Below, in pieces: positions 23,501 to 35,400 of a stretch of DNA of 64,000 nucleotides (position 1 is the first letter of the stretch; every line of letters begins with the position of its first letter). The notes beneath the pieces are model-generated. The model was given only the letters and a program-made list of their open reading frames with translations, was not told the origin of the DNA and searched no databases. The translations under genes and the position numbers were made by a program. The stretch covers positions 7,310,501-7,374,500 of the forward strand of contig OX359193.1 in NCBI GenBank assembly GCA_947172415.1. Direction: 5' to 3'. This stretch comes from Chondrosia reniformis. Taxonomy: Eukaryota > Porifera > Demospongiae > Chondrillida > Chondrillidae.

Positions 23501-26147
23501 TATACATATATATATATACATAAATATAAAAATAGATGCTTTGATAGCTACGTATGTACATTGACAAATAGCCATCAAAGACTGCATTGGCAGTCCTTGC
23601 GATCTTTAAATTACGTATTTGAAACAAGCTGCGTATGTACCTTGACAGAGATTACAGCAAATGTGCCTTTTGTAAGAAGGTAAGAAGCTGTTTTTTGAAA
23701 AACTATTTCCATCTTTGACATGCAAAGTTTAGTTTATAGAACTGTAACAAGTCAAGCTAGAGTGGGAAACCGCCATGAGCAATACTTGTCACAAAGAGCA
23801 GAGATTCCAATGTGTAATCTTAGAAGATAACATTTTAATGTAGGTAGGTGTAGATACATTTAGTTTACTATTAGTAGGAGTAGGAAGATTGAGGCAATCT
23901 CCCAAGGGGACATAAAAGAGGTAGAGATTGGAATGATGGAGGAGTGGGGCTAACAGAATTCCTGCTGCCCAACCTGAGAAAATGAAACTGACATCCTCAG
24001 TCAATCTTCAAAACAATAAGTTACCTGTCATCTTAGTCGTAATACACAAGGCAATAGAATTTAATAGAATTACTTAAAGACAAGTTATCACAAAGCTATA
24101 CTATATCACTCAAGCAATTACAATCATAGTATCAAATTATACTATGACCAATCTCCTGGTAGCTCCTAAGCCTTAATGATGTCTGATTAGAAATCAATTA
24201 CCCACCTATCAAGCAATTATAAGACAACCTCTCTCTCTTTTATTTTTTGAAGGAAAACAAATTTTCTTAATTACAAATTCATTTCATATTTTTCCTTTAT
24301 CAAATTATTTTTTTAAGTTTATAGATTCTCGCAAAGAATTGCAGTAACTACAATGTCATTACATAAGTATGTATACCTGTATGTATATAATTACTCCTTC
24401 TTACATATGCACATGTATATGCTACAACGCTACAACAAGGCAAGTTCTTAATAGAAAGCTCTTGTGCTTGGCAATTTACCAAATTAACACATTGAACAAT
24501 CTTTGTACCAAGAAGGTTCAATCCAACAGACTCCTACATACGATTACAAAGATACTTTAATACTGCACCTGATAACATGCAAATATTGTATATGCATACA
24601 AATAGTTTATATAGGGAGCTCAATCAGATAATTAAAGCATATCTTAGTAAATATTGTTGCACTGACTTTTTGTCACAAAATGCTGAATCGTAAGTTCCAA
24701 ACAAAAACGTATATGCACATACATACTTATATATGTAAGTCGATGCATTCATAACTTGGTTAGGAATTGGAACCTAATATTACTCCTAGGAATTGAGACC
24801 ACCCAGACCACAATTATGTAAGATACAAGTGCTGAATGTGTAATATACAGAAACCGAAGCTGTATCAACATCTTAGAAACTGTAAAATTAGCTTGTCCTG
24901 TTAACCAGTGATTGTGTACATGTGGTGGATTAGTGAAAGGGAACACAATAGAATTAACTCATTGGTACAGGAAATACAATACGCCACATTTTAACCAAAA
25001 ACACATCTGAGATTAGACTTGAAAATTATCAACCAGGGGGCAGTCTTGTCCATTTGACAAAGTAACCTTGGGGAATATCTCACATTACTTTAATGTCTTG
25101 TTTGAAAATTAACATCTATTAAGTCTACTTATCGAGGAAAATTGGTTCTCTCTGTAACTTAAGATGCATGTATTCTTGCCCAAAGCTATATATGTTTATA
25201 TAAGTAACAAGTCCAGTCAAACAGTCAATTTTGTTTGTAGTCTTTAGCCCCATATTGATGTCAATCACGTCTATATCTAGGAAAATGGTGTATTAGATTA
25301 TTCATGTATTCCTAAAGGATCATTACTCCCAGAAACAAAACAAGAACAACAATTGTACTGCATTGTAAAGGGTACCATTTACCCAAATATTGAATAAACA
25401 ATGTTAATGACCGCATCTATAGGGCCACATAAGAATTCTTTACTGAATGAAGATTTAATTATGCTAAAAAGGCAAGCCATATTAATCCTCGCCTATTCGT
25501 TGTCATACTCACCCACATATGGTAATTGTACCGATGCAGGTTAGTTAAAACACACAATTAGCACCATTGTATGCATGGCATTATAGGAACACTAGAATGC
25601 CTATTCTGCAATAGTTTAAGTAACTTAATAAGTTATTTTAGTATCTGTCCTTTTGTGAATGTCCCTTGTATGTATTCTACACTTTGAAATCCAAATAAAA
25701 GTGTAATTGCCACCATGAAAGAGTTTGCTTGAGCATTCCTTTTTAAATACAAGACTGTAAAGAATGCCCATAACTATTGTTTTCTTATTTAACACAGGTA
25801 CGTATATACGTAGTTGTGTCGCCAAACGTATAAAAAGCAGTGTTGCACAATGTGTCAGCCATTTAATCAGATGAAAGGAAAATTGTTGGTATTTGTGAAT
25901 TAGCTTTTATAGATAACATGACAATACATTTTATACATGCGGCATACTTTCTGTCTCGTTCTCGTTCATCCCTTCTTCTTCTTTTATCAGGGCTTCTTGA
26001 TCTACTTCGCCATTTTCTTCTTTCTGGCGATCCAACTGAAGGGCTGTAATACCTTCGTCGCCTCGGTGGAGTTTTCGACCTACTTCGTGACCTTGAACGA
26101 CTTCTGTAATGTCTTTTCTTTGAGTTAGGACTTCTGGATCTGGACAT
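20579..26147 (-). CDS. ARGLU1: ARGLU1-like arginine/glutamate-rich nuclear protein
   Basis: Four minus-strand exons: 25948-26147 (ATG 26145-26147), 23165-23372, 22606-22689 and 20579-20746, giving 219 aa. Exon 1 is an RS domain (MSRSRSPNSKKRHYRSRSRS and KTPPRRRR). Exons 2-4 form a long charged coiled coil rich in E, K and R (EEEIRRRVDEQVAKKVSEEL). The end reads NVRPKVSFGLKTRT, which matches the conserved ARGLU1 C-terminus (RPKLSFSLKTQD in vertebrates). In vertebrates ARGLU1 is a splicing modulator and Mediator/nuclear-receptor coactivator. The sponge protein is shorter than human ARGLU1 (about 273 aa), mainly in the RS part. Introns 1 and 3 (2.6 and 1.9 kb) are long for this region. Confidence 0.9.
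20747..22605. other. ARGLU1: ARGLU1 intron 3, no gene recognised
   Basis: AT-rich intron. An 88-codon minus-strand ORF (21943-22209) is hydrophobic but has no recognisable family, and no splice-compatible role in ARGLU1 was found. Confidence 0.5.
23373..25947. other. ARGLU1: ARGLU1 intron 1, no gene recognised
   Basis: 2.6 kb of AT-rich sequence with many TACGTA-like short palindromes and a (TA)n stretch near 23505-23520. I saw no coding segment or RNA gene. Confidence 0.5.
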
Positions 26148-26432
26148 CTCCACGAGTATTATCGACTACACGCCCTCTAACAAAGACTGGGGATTCCCTC
26201 TTTGCAAAGGGCGTGACTTTAAAGGAGGAATTGAGTTTGGTTAGGAAAAGTTTTGGCCTGAAAGCTAAGAATCAAAGACTCCTTGTTCGCCTTGTTTCAA
26301 GTAGGTGTAATCTTAAGTGCTAATTATCGTAATGATGAGACTTCAAACTGTGTATAAGTGTGCGTGTATGTCGTTTACTAAACTTTCTCGATGTTGTTTT
26401 TGTGTAGTTGTAACAAGTATGCTGACATAGAA
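26148..26432. promoter_or_regulatory. Bidirectional promoter region of ARGLU1 and MADD
   Basis: 285 bp between divergent start codons. An inverted pair, acgccctc and gggcgtga, lies at about 26170-26215 and could be a binding-site pair or chance. No TATA box is evident. Confidence 0.55.
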
Positions 26433-29400
26433 ATGACCGAATTGATTGACTATTTAGTTATAGTAGGACGGCTGTCTGATCTACCATGCTCTGTTGCGAT
26501 GAAACACCAGACGCCTGTGGTAGATGGATTACCTAATATATTATGCAAGTTTCCTGAGGCGCGGCCATCTTGTCTTCCTCTTACCCCAGATGTACCAGCG
26601 TTTTGTATGCTTCAGGAACACATGAAGACGTTTGAGTATAGCAAATCAATGAATCACTTATTCATGCTCACAGACAAAGAAACTGACACGAAGAGATATG
26701 GTACATGTGTTCAATTTACCTTTGAGCACAGCCCTATTCAATCCAACGTAGAGCCTTCAGCAGATAGTGAAGATCAATTGGAGTCATTTGAAGTGCCTTC
26801 TGTTGGTGCACTATCCCTGGCTATCATTAGCAAGTTTCCCCATTTCCGGTTTTTCAAAGAATGTCTTCAACAGCTTGTTCAATATGTGGATGTCTTATTC
26901 AGCAATCAGATGACCTGGCTAGATCTCATTGACACTTCGCTATCTAGCAAATCATCAGCTGACCCAGTCCATGATGTGCTGGAGTGGATCAATAGTTTGG
27001 TGACTTTGGAGGTTCCCGCCATCGGCGAACTGCTTGAGGTGGAGCTGTCCATAGCCCCACCCATCAAGGTGTACACCCCCCCTCCACACAGGTTGCCCCT
27101 AGCAGATCTACCATTTTATAGGCTCTTTGATGCACTCTCTGTTGACAATGTTCTCAAGATTTTTACACTTTTGTTATGCGAGGAAAAGGTAAGAAGATCA
27201 TTGACAATATCCTAGAACTAGTATATCTTTGGATACTCCTCATTGTATGAATGTAAAGTGGTGTAGATGTATTGAAAACTATCATTAGGATACTAAGCTC
27301 TATCTTTGTTAAGATTTGGTCAATACATGGGGAAGTGTTATTGTTTAATTTTACCATATCACTGTTGCCATGGTAATGCATGACAGGGAGTGTGTAAGCA
27401 GTTTTATATGTATCTAGCAGCTTGTAGCAGGAGTACAAAAGAACTTTCAGTAATTTGTACATTAAAGTAATTGTAAGATAATTGATTAATAGGTTTAGCT
27501 AAAACCTGTCTTTGTTTGGTCTTAATTGAATCACCTTTTGATGGTTGAGCAGGTGACAGATGGAAAGTACAACCAAATCACTAAACTGTCACACCATGGA
27601 TTGAAGGTGGAAATACTGAAATGGATTCCAAGTGAATAGACCTTTCCTTTTACACTTTAGTAATCAGATTAGAGGTCTGACATATAATAGTGATTTAGCA
27701 TATGTACATGAATAATCAATACACTTTTCTTACATGCTATAAATAGTAAAAGGCCTATGGGGAACTAAACCTAATGAGAGCTATAGATGAGGATACAAGA
27801 GGTTTCTCCTTTTACTTTTTTCTTCTTCTCTACTGGGCCATCCTCTTACTTTTCTTCTTCTCCACTGGGCCAGACAGCTATTTCTGAGAATTCCACCCTT
27901 CATCAGTGACTCTGGGAATCTTTGTTTTCTTCTTCTTGATCTTTTGTGAGTCTTGGCTCTGATCTTCTGTGAGTCTTGGCTCTGATCTTCTGTGAGTCTT
28001 GGCTCTGATCTTCTGTGAGTCTTGGCTCTGATCTTCTGTGAGTCTTGGCTCTGATCTTCTGTGAGTCTTGGCTCTGATCTTCTGTGAGTCTTGGCTCTGA
28101 TCTTCTGTGAGTCTTGGCTCTGATCTTCTGTGAGTCTTGGCTCTGATCTTCTGTGAGTCTTGGCATATATAGTAATATAGTGGGTTTTAACAAATCCTAG
28201 AGGTTTCTTTGAGATAATTTGAGATTTGGCTTTAAGTTCAGCTAACATGATTGTTTATAACAAATATTTGTACTACATATACAAACTAAAAGGTAATTGA
28301 GTGAAGCCTGTTTATACAGCAGGAAGTGATACAATGTAAACAAGTTGGTTGGTGGGTTTAAGTGAAATAAAGCAAGCGTCTGTTTGTTTGTACAGAAAGG
28401 TTGTCTGGAATGTGCTCCAGGTCGCTTTGCGTTGGTCCTCGGAGTCACACTGCTTTGCCACCTCTGCTATAAATATACTCATTAGCTGTCACACAGTTGA
28501 GTGGAAGTCACTATTGGAGAGACACACGGAGTGTACCTGTATGTGTGTGTCTGGTCTGTTTATGGTTCAGACCACCCTCATCCAGTCACAGTACAGTGAT
28601 ACAATGAGATAATTAATAGAATATTAGGTAATATGTGGAACTGAACAGGTTTATAACCTCTTTTGAAGAAAATAGTGAACTGCAGCAGAATGTAGTGGAG
28701 TTCCTGGTAGTTAACAATTAACATATCTCGGTATGAGGGAGGATAGATGACAGATGATATTAAAGAAAGATATCTACTCCCTATTAAATTTGATGTACAC
28801 ATGACCTGTTTTCTGTCCTGACTTCATATTCCTCCCACCTTGTTACCATGGCTACAATAATAACTTAAAATAATGGAGACAATACAAAACCTTTAGATTT
28901 GTTTGAGCTGTATGTTTGTCTGTACATTCAATCATCTATCCCATAATTCTACCCGCCCATCTATCCCATTATTCTACCCGCCCATCTATCCATCTACCCA
29001 TCTACCCATCTACCCATCTATCCATCTACCCATCTATCCATCTACCCATCTACCCATCTATCCATCTACCCATCTATCCATCTACCCATCTATCCATCTA
29101 CCCATCTATCCATCCATTCATCTATCCATCTACCCATCTATCCATCTACCCATCTATCCATCCATTCATCTACCCATCCATCCATCTACCCATCTATCCA
29201 TCTACCCATCTATCCATCTACCCATCTATCCATCCATTCATCTATCCATCTACCCATCTATCCATCTACCCATCTATCCATCTACCCATCTACCCATCTA
29301 CCCATCTATCCATCCATTCATCTACCCATCTATCCATCTACCCATCTATCCATCTAGCCACCCATTCATCCACCCATTCATTATTCTGTTGTTTCTCGTC

Positions 29401-32400
29401 CGCCTTACTAGGTAGTAGTTCACTCACGTAAATTTGCTTTAGTATCAGAAGCTGTCCTGACGCTGGTGCACCTCCTCTATCCATTTGGCTACCTGTATCC
29501 AGTTGTACCACTCCTACCCACAGCTCTACCAGAAGCTGAAAATGTAAGTGTTTGTGTTCATTTTCTCCAACCATCAGTTCAGATATAGCTAATCATAATA
29601 CGTACATTAAAATGACCCCTTTGGAGAGATATAAATAGCTAAAGGGAGCAGAATCTCAATTAAAACCTCTTCAGGACAGTTGCGTATATAACTGTTCAAA
29701 CTCAATTCTTCATTAATATGTGCAAATGATACAGTGGGAAATCTGAGAGGATTAATTTAAAGGTTATACATATTTGAAGTAAGAAGATTCCACTGTACAT
29801 CAATCATTAAACTATATTCACGATATGAATATAGTTTAATGATATTCAAGAAGAATGCAGCATTTGCAATGTACTCCATTTTCATTTTATACTAAGACTA
29901 TGCATAATATTCAACTAATTGGCTCTAGTACATGAGGGCATGTACCTATAACCAATTGGAAGTTTCAGGACTCCCACATCACTTGACAATTCATTCAGTT
30001 CCAATAGATATCCCATTGATAATTAATTAAAATAATAGGTTTAAGAAATTGGTTAGAATAAAACTCTCATGCAGTTATATGCTAATTCAGAGTTCAATGT
30101 TAGGTGTAGTATGCAATACCATGGATTGTTATTACTTCTTTCTTTATACCACAACTTTCAGCTGTTGCATGTACCAACTCCATATTTAATTGGTGTACAT
30201 TCATCTTTCCTTGATAAACTGGAAGAGAACACCGACATTTGGCTGGTCAGTTTGGACGAAGACAAAGTGAGTATACGTATGTATATCTTTTAGATGGGTC
30301 ATATGTTGGAGTTCTGAACATCTGAATATGCAGTTTGATAAGTATTTGGATGTTTTGGATCTTCTTCCATTGCTTACTAGACTGTGTCTCTAAACACTCA
30401 AAAACAACCCATCTAGAAGATAAATTAAATGCAGTTTAAGAAATCTTTACTCTATTATGTATGTATTTTATTGCTTGTTCCTTTGTGTTGGCTAATGTTT
30501 TGACGTTTGACCTTTAAAATCTACCTGAAGTGTGTGACGTTTGAGCTTTAAAATCTACCTGAAGTGTGTGACGTTTGAGCTTTAAAATCTACCTGAAGTG
30601 TGTGGCCGTAACTTGTCAGTAATCTCTTAAACTGTGTTGTCTTTTTACAGGTGCTACCACCAGAAGCACACTGCAGAACTCCTGAATTACCAACAAGTCA
30701 TTTTGAATTGAAAGCAGATATTCAAAAGGTTGGCTGTCATTAATATACATAATTATGCCATACAGGCTCTGATGCAAGGCTTTTATGTACATACATTTAG
30801 TAGTGTATTTTATTATCTATGTACATTGCAATTCCACTATAGGCTCTGGCCAATCTGTCCAAACCTTCCTCGGTCACACATGATGAAGTTGATACTCTAA
30901 TTCGTGTTGCTTTTGTAAAGTTTCTTCTTGCTCCGGACATGCTGAGCTGCATACTACATCACATGTACATTATCAGGCTCTTTCCCAGGCCAACCATCTC
31001 ACTCAAGAGCCACTCCTTTTCAAACGAATACCGCTCAATTGTGCGCAAGATGAATAGTTCTACAGAGTTTGTGGAGAGAATCCTTTCAAGTCAGGTGTGC
31101 TGTTGGTAAACACACATGTTTGACGTTCTTACATGCAGCTCAAGTGTGTAGTTCAGTAGAGCATCTATTTATAGTGTTGACTATAAATTTCATTATATGT
31201 GACCTCTCTAGGTCTATATATTCCCCATGTATGCAGTTGCATATTAATGACAGTCACCTCTGTATTATCAGTCACATGTGCATTGGTTGAAAGGTGATCA
31301 TTATAACTTTGCACATGAAGGGAATTTTTTTAGGGTTCTTATGTCTCAATTTAGTGTATCAGAAACTTCCTGGAGTGGACCTTAAACCCAGACAATACTG
31401 CCTACATATCAATCATTCAGAAAAGTGAGTTAATAGAAATACAAGCATATTAGCCACTCTCTATTGTAGTGAACTGGCCAATTCTTACGTTTGGTAACTA
31501 CAGATGTAACAGATCCAAGCTTTATTGGTAGCAGCGTCGATATGATAGCACGGCATGAGCACCTCATGAATCACTCCGAGATGCTTTTTGATCCCACTAG
31601 AACACCACTACTCTATCAAGTGTTGCTAAGCAACAGGGGTTTTGACCAGACCTCCTTGGGTGACGGAGAGGGATATGTTATGGCTGAGGATTCCGACGAC
31701 CCAGAGGGCGGTGAGTCATGGGTCTTGCTAACCCCTACTGAAGGAGTTTCTACCCAAAAAGAGAGGAAAGTTAGCGAATCAACAGATGGACATTGTGAGT
31801 CTGTTTCCATGGAAATGACCCAGCTACCATCAGTGCAAGATACAAATGCCACTCTAACTCAAATGCTCCTAAAGGAAACTAAGAGAGCCTCCACAGGATC
31901 CTTTATCCTGCAGCCTCAATGGCCCAGCCCTGTTGCCACGCCCCCTCCAAGTCCTGATGGAACAACCACTTCTACGCCAAATGTATCGAAAAAGAGAGAG
32001 AGGTAAATGGATTTATTGCAGCTTTCAGCTTAACCTCAGCAGTTCATTCATTCTTCCCTTCACTCACAGTAGCTATGACAACTGCCAGGAGGTTGTGTCT
32101 CACATCGTTGATGGAAGTGGGCTGAGGTGGATTAAACGTAAAGTGGAGGGACTTGCCTCCACTGAAGCTCAGCGTGTTAATCTTTTAAACTCCTTGAGAA
32201 CAAGACTGCAAACATTGAAGCACTCTAAAGATGGAAATGGCACACAAACTGCCGAGCTGTTTCATGTGGTAAGAAGACAGTAATCATGTACACTTGTGTA
32301 AGTAATTGCTACATTTGGTATGAATTGATCAAACAGTTCTACAAGTGATTAAATCACGAGTTTTATGTGTACATACGTACGTATGTAATATGTACGTAGG

Positions 32401-35400
32401 TAATTATTTTGAGTAAGTTAGTTATTTCACAGGCTTCACCGAAGTCATTAGCATAATCAAAATAACCTCAGACGTGTTTGAATGTTTAATATGAGCACCA
32501 GGCCAACTAGACTACATGCTAATCTCATTGGCAGACCACTGTTTTTCTCATAATAGGATTCATTAGTTTTAATTCCTACATACATGACCCCAACATTGTG
32601 TTGGCTTATTTTATGCATTGTATCCCTTAGATATGTAAATATATATACAGTTGGTTCCCATCCCATGTACCTGCATGCATATATTTATTTATCCTAGGGG
32701 GTTCACAAATTGGTTTTCATGGGGATATGTGAGTTGTTGAAAGTTGTCTGGAAAGGATTTCTTGCTGACTTTAGAACTTCTCTAAACTGCAAGATGAAGT
32801 CAATATATCTTTTGCTGCAAATTACACTGACTGTCTACTTGGATGAGAAGGCCCCTAAGGGAATGTTTAAACATTCTCCTTCTGTGATGGTGGCAACATC
32901 TGGGTCTCTTAGCATATCTGAATCTGACTTATTTCCAAGCAGTGCTAACTCACTGGATGACAGAAAAACTGCAGTTTCTGAATATGAAGACCCTTCTACT
33001 AGTCAGCTTTTCCTTGATGCACTTGAGGATTCAGGGTCTCTGGAAATGGAGGGATCACCTCAAAGTGACACGCCCCTGCCTCAAAGTGACCCACCACTAC
33101 CTCAAAGTGACCCACCACTACCTCAAAGTGACCCACCACTACCTCAAAGTGACCCACCACTACCTCAAAGTGACCCACCACTACCTCAAAGTGACCCACC
33201 ACTACCTCAAAGTGACCCACCACTACCTCAAAGTGACCCACCACTGCAGCAAAGTGACCCACCACTACCTCAAAGTGACACGCCCCTGCCTCAAAGTGAC
33301 CCACCACTGCAGCAAAGTGACCCACCACTACCTCAAAGTGACACGCCCCTGCCTCAAAGTGACCCACCACTGCAGCAAAGTGACCCACCACTGCAGCAAA
33401 GTGACCCATCACTGCAGCAAAGTGACCCACCACTGCAGCAAAGTGACCCACCACTGCAGCAAAGTGACCCACCACTGCAGCAAAGTGACCCGCCACTACC
33501 TCAAAGTGACCCACCACTGCAGCAAAGTTACACGCCCCCGCCTCAAAGTGAACTTCAAAGCAACCTTTCATCACATCAGAATGACCTGACTCCTTCTCAT
33601 ACTGTAAATGCAGACATGTTTCACACTCCACTTCTCCAGGCCAAGCATTTAGGTATAGAGGAACCAGATGGCTCTAATGCAACAAGACGACAAGCTCCCA
33701 ACTCGGTCTTTGAATGGGAGAAGCGTATTCCATCAGAGCCCCTCCCCTTTTCGGTCTTGAGGAGCCAGCCCTTAGACCAATCTTCTGGTTTGATAGTTTA
33801 CACTCTACCTGAACCAGAAGATGACTCTTGGCTGAAGCGTACTTATATTCTGCGTAAACTAGAAGGCACGATCACAATTAAGAAGGAGTGGTCACATCAG
33901 TTCTGGAACAACCTGACATGGTCGATGGTCACAGGAGAAAGAGATCTTCTTGGTTGGAATGAAAAGACTTCAGATCTCTGTAAAAGGTATCCCATGCATA
34001 TCGCATACATATCCCATTTGTATTGTATACATGTAACATACGTACGTATGTACATATACCAACCATTACACAATTGTGCAGTTCCAATTTCAAGTCCACA
34101 TGGCTCAAAATAGATTGATATGGTTTAGATCCAAACTATATTCATTGTCCGTAGGTTCCAGTCTTCCTCAGAGTCTACTAAAAGGAAGCTTATATCTGAG
34201 GAAGACCAGATCATCACTTCTGTGATTGTGAACGTTGCCCTTTTCATGTCCATGTTTGGTACACCGGTGGATGAGATTAGAGAACACTTCTATCGTAGTA
34301 TAGCCAAGAGCCGTATCAGTGACAGGGAGGGGACCATTGTCAGCTGCCTACTAAGAGAGCTAATGAATATGGTATGAATTAATGAATGTAGAAAATGTCT
34401 CAGTTTCTTTGTTTAACTATAATTCTTTTTTTGCATTCATTCTTATATTTTGGAGGTGTATATTTTACAAAAAAAGAAAAAAATATTTAAATGTTGCTTA
34501 CCTTTTCTTATTAGGACAATGAGGATGTTCCTTTGTTGGATAAATTCAGACTCCTCCCACTCTACTCTGAGTTGAACCCTCCAATTTGTTTTATGGTTCA
34601 CCGTGGAACAGACATTACAGGCCAAGTGCTTAGTCTCACAGTAAGTGAAATATCATGCTTCATTTGTGCTGCTCTCTTCAAGATATATTTCATTTATTAC
34701 TTGAAATTTGAGGATGGAGAAATTTCTTTCATTTTTTGATTTAATTGTTGTACTAATGATTTTTTAGACTACAAAGACTAGTTGTAAATACTTGTTCATC
34801 ATTCATGCATAGCTTATAGAATATGTTAACATCTTGCGAGGGAAAATAGTTTCCTCACAGCTTTTGATCTCCTTCTAAAATGCATATCTTGCATTTCTCA
34901 GTATAATACATGAATATTTAATTTAGCTATTTCCCTCAGGTATGTCAGGATATGACATACTTTGTCAGCAATCATTTTACATCTTCTCTTATGTTTTCCT
35001 TGGCTGCTGTTTTAAAGTACCTAAGCAACGTATGTAAGCCAGTTCTTCCTCATCTTAAGTACATGTATAATGTATAATAGTACTGATGGTTCAATTTGGA
35101 CATTTCAGACTTTGTTTGCTGTCGCAAGTTTTTATTTTTGATAGACAATTAGCAGTTACTTATACGTAGGTAGACTTTATGTAATGTATTCCATGTGGAT
35201 TTAATCCTCTATGCACTATGCTTCAATATATAAGTACTATACATATGTAATAGAACTGTTGCTGTGACTAACTTAGTGGTCAATTACTAGAGGCTTAAAC
35301 CAGATGTTCCAAATTCCATATGTTTGTTTTTTCCCTCTAAATATATATGATGTTTAACAGTTATTACTTGTGGTTTGCTTATCACATAAGTCATTCATTA

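Noticed and set aside
27781-28248. 155-codon minus-strand ORF with [12 protein letters not shown] repeats
   Set aside because: Product of a 23-bp minisatellite, where three units make one 23-codon period. No start context or homology.
28903-29431. 170-codon ORFs rich in YPSIHLPI
   Set aside because: Translation of the CCATCTAY microsatellite in a MADD intron.
32942-33631. Two further long ORFs (KVTHHYL on plus, HFEVVVG on minus)
   Set aside because: Alternative frames of the 21-bp coding repeat. The PPLPQSD frame is the one that joins the MADD exons in phase.
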